In this document: positions 36,019-44,852 of the stretch, in pieces
How positions within the stretch are numbered: the stretch's first letter is position 1
Layout of the letters: each line of letters starts with the position of its first letter
NCBI RefSeq assembly: GCF_016461715.1
Contig: NZ_JAEMUI010000018.1
Coordinates: forward strand, 45,831-109,830
Direction: 5' to 3'
Source: Marinomonas spartinae
GTDB taxonomy: Bacteria > Pseudomonadota > Gammaproteobacteria > Pseudomonadales > Marinomonadaceae
DNA: 64,000 bases
Position numbers and translations under genes: made by a program
Notes under the pieces: model-generated
The model's database searches: none
What the model was told of the DNA's origin: nothing
What the model saw: the letters and a program-made list of their open reading frames with translations, nothing else

Positions 36019-37089
36019 TTGGCAGCAATCATAACCCAAATTAACCCAATTTTGCAGATATTTGACGTGATCCCTATTCAAACTGATAACGATGTTACTT
36101 GGTCAGAGCACCTTTCCCAAGCACTCACCCATCTTCCGGAACTCATTCAGCAGCTTGGCCTACCCCAGAGCATGATTGAAAACGGGATAGAGGCACATCA
36201 AGCGTTCAAGCTTTTTGTGCCCCGCCCTTACTTATCACGTATTGAGTACGGTAATCCTGCCGATCCACTGTTAATCCAAATTTTGCCCAGCACCCATGAA
36301 ATGTTAACGGTAGCCGGCTATAACAAAGACCCGCTAGAGGAAGCCGATCACAATCCACAAAAGGCGATTGTGCATAAATACAAGCGGCGCTTATTGGTCA
36401 TTACAACGGGGATCTGTGCCGTAAATTGTCGTTACTGCTTTCGTCGTCATTTCCCTTATGCGGACAACCAACTCGCACAAACAGAATGGGACTCAGTAAT
36501 CGACTATTTAGCCGCGCACCCAGACATTAATGAAGTGATATTAAGTGGTGGCGATCCTTTGATGATGAAAGACACCCTTTTAGCGGATAAAGTTCGTAAA
36601 CTCGAAGCACTTCCACAAATCAAACGCTTACGCATTCACTCTCGCTTGCCTGTGGTGATTCCACAACGCGTCTGCCAAGATATGCTCAATTGGATCAACG
36701 CCAGCCGTTTAGACATCATCATGGTTTGGCATATTAACCACGCCAATGAAGTGGACGATCAGGTCATGCATGCCGCCCAGCAACTCAAGCAAGCTGGCGT
36801 CACCTTGCTTAATCAAGGGGTACTATTAAAAGGTGTAAACGATACTGTCGCAGCGCAAGTCAATCTAAGTGAGACAGTATTTAAAGCAGGCATTATGCCT
36901 TATTATATGTTCACCTTAGACCCAGTAGAAGGGGCTGCCCATTTTGATATTTCTATCGAAGAAGCCCAACGACTAATGGGGAAAGTGGCCGCAGAATTGC
37001 CCGGCTACTTAGTGCCAAGACTCGCGAAAGAAATCCCAGGCAGAGCGGCTAAAACCGTACTTGCCCCTATTCTTGACGCCAGCATGTAA
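36019..37089 (+). CDS. epmB: EF-P beta-lysylation protein EpmB (lysine 2,3-aminomutase)
   Basis: A 356-residue radical-SAM/PLP enzyme that turns L-lysine into (R)-beta-lysine for EpmA. The iron-sulfur motif CAVNCRYCFRRHF has Cys133, Cys137 and Cys140; SGGDPLMMKD binds SAM and the PLP Lys lies in the C-terminal part (LLKGVND / RLAKEIPGRAAKT). Only non-ATG starts are available: TTG at 36019 gives MAAIITQI, close to the E. coli N-terminus, but with no clear ribosome site. It is divergent from efp, a conserved pairing in gammaproteobacteria. It ends 6 bases from the convergent RNase J-like gene. Confidence 0.95.
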   Translation: MAAIITQINPILQIFDVIPIQTDNDVTWSEHLSQALTHLPELIQQLGLPQSMIENGIEAHQAFKLFVPRPYLSRIEYGNPADPLLIQILPSTHEMLTVAGYNKDPLEEADHNPQKAIVHKYKRRLLVITTGICAVNCRYCFRRHFPYADNQLAQTEWDSVIDYLAAHPDINEVILSGGDPLMMKDTLLADKVRKLEALPQIKRLRIHSRLPVVIPQRVCQDMLNWINASRLDIIMVWHINHANEVDDQVMHAAQQLKQAGVTLLNQGVLLKGVNDTVAAQVNLSETVFKAGIMPYYMFTLDPVEGAAHFDISIEEAQRLMGKVAAELPGYLVPRLAKEIPGRAAKTVLAPILDASM

Positions 37090-37095
37090 TCAAGG

Positions 37096-38439
37096 CTATC
37101 GAGCAAGAGCAATACGTCCTGTTGCCACTAATTGACGGCGAATGCAAACCTGCGGAGCAAACTGATATAAGTCGCCATTTTGTCCAACAAGCTGGCTGGC
37201 GACTTGACTCAGTTTTGCCACTTCAGCATTCGCTCGTAAATGCTCAGGCTCCCCATGAACTGGAACGGCGATTTTGGGTTGTACCCAGCCATATAATTGC
37301 GCCAGCTCATCGCGACAAGGGTGCCCGCTAACATGGATCGGTAAATCCGTATCCTGCTGCTGAAGAGTACGAATATTTCTCCCTTTAAACTGAGCCACTA
37401 AACCCATGATGGCTTTCTCATTACCTGGAATCATCATCGCGCTGAAAATAACCAAATCATCCGCTTCAATTGTCAGATCAAAGCAGGAGTCAGCAGCAAG
37501 TCGATTCAGCGTAGCTCTTGGCTCACCTTGGCTCCCAGTCACGACGGCCAACACTTCTTCCTTTGGTAAATACCCCAAGTGCGACGCATCAATTAACGGC
37601 AAATCATCTGGCCAGTAGCCCGTCGCTTTGGCCGCACCGACCATATTGATAAGCGAACGACCAATCAAAGCCATATAGCGTCCTGTTTCTTTTGCAACTC
37701 GTCCAAGGGATACTAGCCTCGCCACATTACTACTAAAACACCCGACGACGACACGTCCTTTTTCTGGTGCGATCGTTGCTAACAAGGCTTCATAACAGGC
37801 GGTTTCAGACTTCGAATGTCCACTCCGTAAAGCATTAGTAGAATCACACACCATTGCCAATACATTATCATTAGCCAATGCTTGAAAGTGCTTAGGCGAA
37901 AAGCCACTGCCGATGATTGGCTGGTTATCTATTTTCCAATCCCCCGTATGAAATATTTTCCCTGCAGGCGTATGGATGGTGATCGCAAATGGCTCTGGAA
38001 CAGAATGGGTCAATGCAAGCCAAGTGACATGGAAAGCACCGATTTGCTTCGACTCATTTTCTTTAACAACGATGACTGGCACTTGACCAGCGAGTCCAAC
38101 CTGTTGCAGTTTTCGATGCAATACTTCCGCCGTAAACGCCGTGGTATAAACTGGGCATTTAAAGCGCTTCCACAAAAAAGGTAACGCGCCCACATGATCC
38201 TCATGGGCATGGGTAATGACAATGCCAGCCAAGCGCTCTTTTTGCTGAGTGATAAAACGTGGGTCAGCACACACCACTTCGGCGGTATGTAAATCGTCGT
38301 TTTTGAGTGGCTCGTTAAATGAGACACCACAATCCACCATGAGCCACTGTCCGTTGTGACCATAGAGATTCATGTTCATTCCGATTTCGCCCGTTCCACC
38401 TAACGGCAAAAACCACAAGTCATTTTGTGTGGGAATCAA
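37096..38439 (-). CDS. RNase J-like metallo-beta-lactamase hydrolase
   Basis: A 447-residue beta-CASP protein of the RNase J type. It has PLGGTGEIGMNMNLYG at the start, the metal site THAHEDHVGALPF near residue 75, GDWKID, STNALRSGHSKSE, TGSQGEPRATLNRLA in the beta-CASP part, and HVSGHPCRDEL with a late HGEPEH. It lacks the C-terminal dimerisation domain of B. subtilis RNase J1 (about 555 residues), so it may be monomeric or act on other substrates. No ATG fits: TTG at 38439 is used here, and an in-frame ATT at 38448 lies 3 bases behind TTAGGAG. RNA turnover or processing is the likely role. Confidence 0.8.
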   Translation of the reverse strand: MIPTQNDLWFLPLGGTGEIGMNMNLYGHNGQWLMVDCGVSFNEPLKNDDLHTAEVVCADPRFITQQKERLAGIVITHAHEDHVGALPFLWKRFKCPVYTTAFTAEVLHRKLQQVGLAGQVPVIVVKENESKQIGAFHVTWLALTHSVPEPFAITIHTPAGKIFHTGDWKIDNQPIIGSGFSPKHFQALANDNVLAMVCDSTNALRSGHSKSETACYEALLATIAPEKGRVVVGCFSSNVARLVSLGRVAKETGRYMALIGRSLINMVGAAKATGYWPDDLPLIDASHLGYLPKEEVLAVVTGSQGEPRATLNRLAADSCFDLTIEADDLVIFSAMMIPGNEKAIMGLVAQFKGRNIRTLQQQDTDLPIHVSGHPCRDELAQLYGWVQPKIAVPVHGEPEHLRANAEVAKLSQVASQLVGQNGDLYQFAPQVCIRRQLVATGRIALAR

Positions 38440-38554
38440 TGAAGAGATAATGCGCTCCTAATATTCAATAAACTCTAATCTGTCTATGGTACGTGAATTC
38501 TTATAAGATCACAGTTTGCAGAAGACACCTTAACAAAAAAATAGGCTAACATTT

Positions 38555-39037
38555 ATGATAATCAAGCACTTGGACGCCTCCACGCGACCCTACGCTATTG
38601 CTCTGACTATTGCTGAAGAGCAATCCCTATTTGTTAATTCGGTCGATGCAACCTTACAACACCTCAAAAACACAGAACAAGCTTGTGTGATTTGCCTCAA
38701 CTCACAACCCGATAGTGTCGTCGGTTTTTTTCTACTGGACCTCGACTACGCCAGCCAACATGACTTTGCAGAACACCATGAGTTAGGGCTACGGTCGTTA
38801 TTAATTGGCCATGCTTTTCAAGGTAGAGGCATCGGTTACCAAAGCATGGGGGCCATTCGTCGTTTTGCTCAAACACATTACCGCGACTACTCCCATATTT
38901 GTCTCACGGTTAACGAAAAAAATCTTGCCGCTTATCGCTGTTATCAAAAAGCGGGGTATCAAGATAATGGTCAACGTTATACGGGTGGCTCTGCAGGCCC
39001 TCAGCATATTTTGCGTTTAGCGCTCCATAAGAGCTAA
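38555..39037 (+). CDS. GNAT-family N-acetyltransferase
   Basis: A 160-residue acetyltransferase with one GNAT fold: LRSLLIGHAFQGRGIGYQSM is the acetyl-CoA-binding motif A (near residues 86-105), followed by NEKNLAAYRCYQKAGYQDNG. Related to amino-group acetyltransferases of the RimJ/L or spermidine type; the substrate is not readable. ATG at 38555 has only a weak ribosome site (ATAGGC). It precedes the next gene by 14 bases, likely in one transcript. Confidence 0.82.
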   Translation: MIIKHLDASTRPYAIALTIAEEQSLFVNSVDATLQHLKNTEQACVICLNSQPDSVVGFFLLDLDYASQHDFAEHHELGLRSLLIGHAFQGRGIGYQSMGAIRRFAQTHYRDYSHICLTVNEKNLAAYRCYQKAGYQDNGQRYTGGSAGPQHILRLALHKS

Positions 39038-39051
39038 AAAAGGAGAGCACC

Positions 39052-39993
39052 ATGGGATTTCCCTTTTCTTGGCTGTTATCAAAGAAAATGAAATGGATAG
39101 CGCTAAGTATCGTGTGCTGTTTTTTTGTCGTTTTCTTAGCGGTAAAAGCGTTGGGGACCTATTACAGTAAAAAAATCATCGATGAACGATTACAACACGC
39201 TGGACTAGGCTCTCTAGTCCACTACAAAACCCTTTCTTTCTCACCTTTTACACTCACACCCACCTTAGAATCCGTCACACTCGGTAATGAGTATTACCCA
39301 TGGCTTGCCTTTCGAAGCATCTCATTTAAATGGCTACCACTCATCTACCCAGATTTACAAGTTGACTTTCAATTTGATTCTCATAAGTCGCTCGCTCGCG
39401 GCTCACAACAAATATTAAGCAAATTAGGCATTCAAACATTAAAAGGATCCGGATTATTTACTTCCAATAAAATAGGCAAACAATTAACCTCAAAATTGAC
39501 CTTAACCATTGAGCAGGTTGGAACACTAGATTGGATGAGCCGGTTAGACCTACTAACTAACACACTATCACTACAAGAATTTCGCTCGGATTTACTTGCC
39601 TCCATGGCCTTAAGGCAAATGAGCGCTATGCCCATTATCTATGGCGACAGCATTGCCTTTGATAAGATCAGCATTCGATTTCACGATACAGGGCTGATGC
39701 ATCATCTGTTCCCTCTGCAAAAGTCTCCTGAACAAAAGAGAAATCAAACGAATATTATAGCTACCTTGGATAAGACGATAGACGAACTGGGACTGGCCAA
39801 AGCAGGCAGCCACACCTCACAACGCATTGTGCATCAGCTGTTATCCTTTTGGCACCATCCTGATACGTTAACTCTAGTGATGGCGCCCAGCAAAGCCCTT
39901 TCTTTAAAAGAGGTCATGCTATTGAGCCAGAACAAACAACTCTATGATGGGGCAAAACTATCCATGACAACCCAATCCGCCGCCACGCCATGA
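39052..39993 (+). CDS. Membrane-anchored protein of unknown function
   Basis: I do not recognise this 313-residue protein. One N-terminal membrane segment (about 15-35, LSIVCCFFVVFLAVKALG) is followed by a soluble, probably periplasmic, part rich in beta-strand patterns. The stretch LVHYKTLSFSPFTLTPTLESVTL and the anchor position recall the DUF945/AsmA-like type of periplasmic protein, such as the product of 5474-6808, but the likeness is weak. ATG at 39052 follows AAAAAGGAGAGCACC, an excellent site. It follows the GNAT gene closely. Confidence 0.6.
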   Translation: MGFPFSWLLSKKMKWIALSIVCCFFVVFLAVKALGTYYSKKIIDERLQHAGLGSLVHYKTLSFSPFTLTPTLESVTLGNEYYPWLAFRSISFKWLPLIYPDLQVDFQFDSHKSLARGSQQILSKLGIQTLKGSGLFTSNKIGKQLTSKLTLTIEQVGTLDWMSRLDLLTNTLSLQEFRSDLLASMALRQMSAMPIIYGDSIAFDKISIRFHDTGLMHHLFPLQKSPEQKRNQTNIIATLDKTIDELGLAKAGSHTSQRIVHQLLSFWHHPDTLTLVMAPSKALSLKEVMLLSQNKQLYDGAKLSMTTQSAATP

Positions 39994-40012
39994 CAGAAAA
40001 CAGCAACAGTAT

Positions 40013-40372
40013 TCACCGCGTATAAGGCTGATTTGAAAGAATCCGAGCGGTTCCTGCGACGATGCGATAGACAGACCAAATCCAAGTAAACAATAGAACA
40101 AGATAGCCGATAAAGAAAAAGGCTAAAAAGACCCCAAGCAGTGTCATCACTATCCCCCACCAAAAAGTGCTGATAATGTTTCGGTAATGATCCTCATAAA
40201 ACGTATCACGAGCATCCTCCCGCTTAACCATGGCCCAAATGGCCCCTACCAACCAAAACACTCCAGTAAATAAACCAAGCAACATAAAAATATAGGCAAT
40301 CGTGGCATGCTTCTTACTTTCCTCATCGTTCGGGAAACGCGGCATATTAAAGTTTGGTTCAAATTTGGTCAT
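40013..40372 (-). CDS. DUF4870-type small membrane protein
   Basis: A 119-residue protein with three to four hydrophobic helices: ATIAYIFMLLGLFTGVFWLVG, then FWWGIVMTLLGVFLAFFFIG and YLVLLFTWIWSVYRIVAG. Between helices 1 and 2 is the conserved Arg/Glu stretch KREDARDTFYEDHYRN. This resembles DUF4870/Tic20-like proteins; function unknown. ATG at 40372 follows AATCTAAGAGACGACT. It converges with 39052-39993 and is divergent from the NYN gene. Confidence 0.75.
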   Translation of the reverse strand: MTKFEPNFNMPRFPNDEESKKHATIAYIFMLLGLFTGVFWLVGAIWAMVKREDARDTFYEDHYRNIISTFWWGIVMTLLGVFLAFFFIGYLVLLFTWIWSVYRIVAGTARILSNQPYTR

Positions 40373-40516
40373 AGTCGTCTCTTAGATTCCATTGTTTCTC
40401 TTAGTGATCGTTTTCTTAGCTATTGCTTTCCTAATAACAGAACACACCAGAACAATGCCTTTTCTATGGATTATCGAGTACAATTTAAAGCCCTGCAGTA
40501 TACAAATAGGCTTTAT

Positions 40517-40993
40517 ATGAAACGCGTCACTATTTTGGTGGATGTGCAAAACATTTACTACACAACACGCCAAGTATATGGGGCTAACTTCGACTACAAT
40601 GCCTTTTGGAAACAAGTAACGGCTGATAAAACCGTCGTCAAGGCCATTGCCTATGCTACCGATAGAGGGGATGAAAAACAGCGTCAATTCCAAAATATAT
40701 TGCGAGCGATTGGCTTTGATATAAAGTTAAAGCCCTACATCCAGCGCATAGACGGCTCAGCAAAAGGCGATTGGGACGTTGGGATTACTATCGATGCCAT
40801 GGAGTTTGGTCCCATAAGCGATCAATTAATCCTCGCCTCAGGTGATGGTGATTTTGATTTACTGGCACGGTGGTTACGTGAAAAACATGGTACCCAGGTC
40901 GACGTATTTGGTGTTGAAGCCTTAACAGCTCACTCCCTTATTCAAGCGGCAACCCATTTCCATCCCATAAATAAAGGCTTGCTATTAAAATAA
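40517..40993 (+). CDS. NYN-domain (LabA/DUF88) putative ribonuclease
   Basis: A 158-residue PIN-like NYN domain protein. The acidic residues that would bind Mg are in ILVDVQNIYY (residue 5 on), KGDWDVGITIDAM and ILASGDGDFDLL, matching the LabA-type NYN family. It may cut RNA. Start placed at the ATG at 40517, giving MKRVTILVDVQN, the usual N-terminus; an earlier ATG at 40466 is in frame but the extra residues are not conserved. Ribosome sites are weak at both. Monocistronic. Confidence 0.83.
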   Translation: MKRVTILVDVQNIYYTTRQVYGANFDYNAFWKQVTADKTVVKAIAYATDRGDEKQRQFQNILRAIGFDIKLKPYIQRIDGSAKGDWDVGITIDAMEFGPISDQLILASGDGDFDLLARWLREKHGTQVDVFGVEALTAHSLIQAATHFHPINKGLLLK

Positions 40994-41109
40994 ATACGGT
41001 AAAAATAAACACACAAAAATAATGATCTCTTTATCGAAGGATGCGCGCAAGAGATGCAAAAATCATATTATTTAAAGACCTCTCCAAAATCAGTTGAGTA
41101 GTTAGAGAA

Positions 41110-42123
41110 ATGCATCCGAATAAACACCCCAACCAACAGGCCCCGAATTTACCGTTCGTCGTTCACAAAGGCTTGAGCCTCTTCATCTGTGCCATCACTT
41201 TTTTTTATAGCCTGTGGAACCTAGTTTACTTAAAACTCTACTTATTAGCCTCTATTGAGCTGATTATCGCCAGCTTTAGCTTGTTTTTCTTTATCCAGGC
41301 ACTCAAAAAACAAGATAAAAAATGGCAGCATTACACTCTCGTGGGGATGATTACTATTCTCGTTTTACTCACTCCGCTGCAAGGCGATATTCGCGCAGGC
41401 TCTCTTTATTGGAGCATTTTGTTACCGTTCGTATATTTCATGATGTTTGGCTCGCGTGTAGGACTCATTTTATCCCTTCTGCTAGTATTTCCCGTCTTAT
41501 ATATTATTTATACGAAAACCACGCACGAGGGCTTTCTACCCTATCGAGCCATGATCAATTACACCTTCGCCCATTTTTGCGTTTGGTGTCTGTGCTATAT
41601 ATACGAGTCACAGCACCAAAAAGACAATCTCAGGCTGCGCAATATGGCCTTAGAAGATTCTCTTACAGGAGTAAAAAACAGATATGCTCTGGATGCTGCA
41701 TTTGAGCACATTGATCAACACAATATAAAAGCTTTTATGCTGCTCATTGATATTGATCATTTTAAAGATATTAACGATAAATTCGGACACGAAATTGGCA
41801 ATCACATACTAAGAGAAATGGCGGATAATCTGCAAATGTATGCGAATGAAGAGGATGTATACCGCCTAGGAGGAGAAGAGTTTATTATCATCCTAAGAGA
41901 ATGGTACGAACAAGACGTTTATAGTACAGCAGAAAGTCTTCGCCGTTTCATCGAAAATACTCGGTTCCATCAACATGACTTACAGTTACAGACCACGATA
42001 AGCATTGGCATCAGCCGCTTTTTACCAGGCCAATCACTGAGTGATTTTCTGCGGACAGCAGATCAAAACTTATACCTTGCTAAGCAACAGGGGCGTAACA
42101 GAGTCATTCATACTTTATTTTAG
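41110..42123 (+). CDS. Diguanylate cyclase with N-terminal membrane domain
   Basis: A 337-residue inner-membrane enzyme that makes cyclic di-GMP from two GTP. Residues 1-160 hold about five or six membrane helices without a recognised sensor family; the GGDEF domain starts at LEDSLTGVKNRYALDAA near 180, and the active site is GGEEF at residues 254-258, so it should be active. The position of the inhibitory RxxD site upstream of GGEEF reads differently (YANEEDVYR), so product inhibition may be absent. ATG at 41110 follows TTAGAGA. A strong terminator follows. Confidence 0.88.
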   Translation: MHPNKHPNQQAPNLPFVVHKGLSLFICAITFFYSLWNLVYLKLYLLASIELIIASFSLFFFIQALKKQDKKWQHYTLVGMITILVLLTPLQGDIRAGSLYWSILLPFVYFMMFGSRVGLILSLLLVFPVLYIIYTKTTHEGFLPYRAMINYTFAHFCVWCLCYIYESQHQKDNLRLRNMALEDSLTGVKNRYALDAAFEHIDQHNIKAFMLLIDIDHFKDINDKFGHEIGNHILREMADNLQMYANEEDVYRLGGEEFIIILREWYEQDVYSTAESLRRFIENTRFHQHDLQLQTTISIGISRFLPGQSLSDFLRTADQNLYLAKQQGRNRVIHTLF

Positions 42124-42184
42124 ACCATCAAGATGCTTCCATTTTTAGTCTTGTGATAAAAAGCAATTTCAGATTATTGCTCCC

Positions 42185-42219
42185 AGTAAAAAACGGCACA
42201 CTTGGTACCGTTTTTTACT
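42185..42219. terminator. Bidirectional terminator between convergent genes
   Basis: Perfect 12-bp stem (AGTAAAAAACGG at 42185-42196, complement at 42208-42219) with an 11-base loop. It lies between the diguanylate cyclase and the beta-glucosidase, which end toward each other, and has A6/T6 on its two sides. Confidence 0.85.
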
Positions 42220-42232
42220 GACCTATCTTCTG

Positions 42233-44692
42233 CTAAAAAGATCCTTCTTCCAAAAAGAATGGCTCGGCAATCTCAATATTGACGCTTTGTTTTATGTCTC
42301 GTGATGAAAAACCAATATCAACCCGATGAACCCCACTTGCTACACACCATCGCCCTTCACCTACATCATAAAATGCTAAATCTCGTAACGAGATCGGCAA
42401 AGTAATTTGGCTCATTTGATCGGGCTCTAAAAAGGTTTTTACAAAGCTTTTCAAGGCTTGCGGGGCACGCGTTATCTCCCCTTTGGGCGGGACAAGATAC
42501 GCCTGCACAACCGTTTGGCCTGTTCGCTTACCGACATTGCTAAGAGTGACCGTCACCTCATAACCATCATGGCTTTGTTCGGCCTGGGCATCTTGCAAAG
42601 AGAACTGGGTGTATCCCAAACCAAAACCAAACGCAAACAAAGGTTCAATATCATGCTCATCATAATGACGGTACCCAAAGAATTCCCCTTCTTGATAGAC
42701 AATCTTACCCTCTCTACCGGGGTAAACCTGTGTATCGCCGACGGCAATAGGAGTATCTTCATAGATAACAGGAAAGGTTTGCGCTAAACGCCCACTCGGC
42801 TCTTGCTTACCCAACAAAACATCCGCAATGGCGTTGCCTGCTTCTTGCCCTGGATACCATGCTTGCAATACTGCACTCACTTTATTCAACCAAGGCATTT
42901 CAACAGGCCCACCGGTCTGTAACACAACAATCGTCTTCGAGTTGACAGCGGCCACCGCGTCAATCAATTCATCTTGTCGTCCTGGTAGACGAATATGTGG
43001 TAGATCGCCCCCTTCTGTATCCCATTCAGCATTACGGCCAACAAAAACAATCGCCGTGTCTGCATTTTTTGCCAGCGCCACCGCCTCAGCAATATCTCGA
43101 TCGGAGGTCGGCAAGCCTAACCCAACTCGATAGCCACTCACCCCCAGCTTATTATTGGGTAAACAAGCGAATTCAACACGCAAGCGGTAAGTATGATCTT
43201 GACTCAATGCAACAGACTCAACACGTTCTTCACTGCCCTCTTCAAAAAACGTTGTTCCACGCTGCCATTTGTCTCCCCAAGAATCGATAATCAGCTGTTC
43301 ATCTAAGTACACTCGAATATAACCCGCACTGAAGGCACCGAGATGATAATTGGCCGTTTCTGAGACACGGATGTCCCCCTCAAGCAAAATAGAGAAATGA
43401 TTTTTCTCTACTTTTCCACCACCGAACCCTTCCATCAGAAAAGCGTGTAACTGATCAACCGTTTCTGTATAAACGGGGTCACCTGATAATTCACGATTAG
43501 TAAAATAGTGTGCTTGAAATGTCCCCGTTATCAATGGTTCATAACGACGATTAGAACAACCTTGCGCATAAACGATGGTCTCTTCGCCAAGCTGTGTTAT
43601 CAGACCTGCAAGAGGCGTAATCGCATAATGCGGATTGAGTTGGGCCGAGCCGCCCCCCATGATTTGTGCGGTATCGGCATTCGGCCCCAGCACCGCAATA
43701 CTCGACGGATGATCGAGTGGTAATAGGTTATCGTTTTTCAGCAATACAGTGGCTTCCGCACCCGCTACGCGAATTAATTCACGATGCTCTGGACAATCGA
43801 CAGATTGTTCTTCTCGCTCAGTGTGCGTCTGTAAAACCCCCACTCTTTCTAGCAAAGTCAGCATACCGTGAGCAAGGTAACGTACTCGTTCAGGATCCAC
43901 CGCCCCTTCGTTCACTGCCGCAATCAGCTTATTTCCCCGATCTCGGCTCGGCCCAGGCATTTCTAAATTTAGACCAGCGTTAATGGTTGGTGACGTCGAC
44001 TGCGAACCAAACCAATCCGACATAACAATCCCTTCAAAGCCCCACTCGTCTCTGAGTACTTTGGATAAAAGCCATTCATTTTCAGAAGTATATACGCCAT
44101 TTAACTTATTATAAGACGACATAATCGCCCAAGTATCCGCTTGCTTGACAGCTTGTTCAAACGGATACAAATAGTGCTCACGGAGAGTTCGCTCGTCTAT
44201 TTCCGAACTGATGGTGGTGCGTTGAATTTCACTTTCATTGCCCACAAAATGCTTAACCGTCGCACCAATCTGTTTATCCTGTAATCCTTTAATAAACTGA
44301 ACGGCTAAAGACGCCGTTAAGACCGCATCTTCGGAATAACACTCAAAATTGCGTCCATTTGTTGCAGTACGTTGTAAATTAACGGTTGGCGCCAACGAAA
44401 CATGCGCGCCTTTCGACTTGACCTCATCGGCAATAGCAGAGCCTATGCGATACAGTAACTCTGGGTTCCACGTCGCCCCCAAAGCAATGCCACAGGGAAA
44501 ACAAGCGGATTTATTGCCACCAATTAAGGAGCCACTACCACGGGCGCCATTTGGCCCATCAGTCACTCTTAACTCACCAATATCCAGCCTCTGGATACTG
44601 GCAATAGACCAAAAGTCCTGACCCGATAGTAATGAAACTTGCTCTTCAAGTGTCATGGCATCTAACAGTGTATTAATCGATGTGGCTGACAT
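42233..44692 (-). CDS. GH3 beta-glucosidase with PA14 domain
   Basis: An 819-residue family-3 glycoside hydrolase that releases terminal beta-glucose from short glucosides. Order: TIM-barrel domain with catalytic nucleophile Asp226 in VMSDWFG and KHFVGNESE; second domain starting near 300 (ATVLLKNDNLLPLDH) and interrupted by a PA14 domain at about 386-527 (TGTFQAHYFTN); the acid-base part GRNAEWDTEGGDLPHIRLP; and a fibronectin-III-like end (NVGKRTGQTVVQAYL). No signal peptide, so cytosolic. ATG at 44692 follows AAAGGGAACCTC. A LacI-type regulator lies next to it on the same strand, and an operator palindrome sits upstream at 44800-44815. No sugar transporter is adjacent. Confidence 0.93.
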   Translation of the reverse strand: MSATSINTLLDAMTLEEQVSLLSGQDFWSIASIQRLDIGELRVTDGPNGARGSGSLIGGNKSACFPCGIALGATWNPELLYRIGSAIADEVKSKGAHVSLAPTVNLQRTATNGRNFECYSEDAVLTASLAVQFIKGLQDKQIGATVKHFVGNESEIQRTTISSEIDERTLREHYLYPFEQAVKQADTWAIMSSYNKLNGVYTSENEWLLSKVLRDEWGFEGIVMSDWFGSQSTSPTINAGLNLEMPGPSRDRGNKLIAAVNEGAVDPERVRYLAHGMLTLLERVGVLQTHTEREEQSVDCPEHRELIRVAGAEATVLLKNDNLLPLDHPSSIAVLGPNADTAQIMGGGSAQLNPHYAITPLAGLITQLGEETIVYAQGCSNRRYEPLITGTFQAHYFTNRELSGDPVYTETVDQLHAFLMEGFGGGKVEKNHFSILLEGDIRVSETANYHLGAFSAGYIRVYLDEQLIIDSWGDKWQRGTTFFEEGSEERVESVALSQDHTYRLRVEFACLPNNKLGVSGYRVGLGLPTSDRDIAEAVALAKNADTAIVFVGRNAEWDTEGGDLPHIRLPGRQDELIDAVAAVNSKTIVVLQTGGPVEMPWLNKVSAVLQAWYPGQEAGNAIADVLLGKQEPSGRLAQTFPVIYEDTPIAVGDTQVYPGREGKIVYQEGEFFGYRHYDEHDIEPLFAFGFGLGYTQFSLQDAQAEQSHDGYEVTVTLSNVGKRTGQTVVQAYLVPPKGEITRAPQALKSFVKTFLEPDQMSQITLPISLRDLAFYDVGEGRWCVASGVHRVDIGFSSRDIKQSVNIEIAEPFFLEEGSF

Positions 44693-44799
44693 GAGGTTCC
44701 CTTTTCTCGTGATGATGGATTAGATTGACGACTAAAACAGCCGAATACGAACATCTCAAGCCAACACTTTACTAAATTAGCCTCGAGGAATAAAGAAAT

Positions 44800-44815
44800 A
44801 TGAAAGCGCTTTCAT
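44800..44815. promoter_or_regulatory. LacI-family operator upstream of the beta-glucosidase
   Basis: ATGAAAGCGCTTTCAT is a perfect 16-base palindrome with the central CG typical of LacI/GalR-family operators. It lies 108 bases upstream of the glucosidase start and 37 bases past the stop of the LacI-type gene, so it most probably represses the glucosidase. Confidence 0.8.
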
Positions 44816-44852
44816 TTCATTTTAGCAAAACACATTCTATGTTCTCTCTTTC

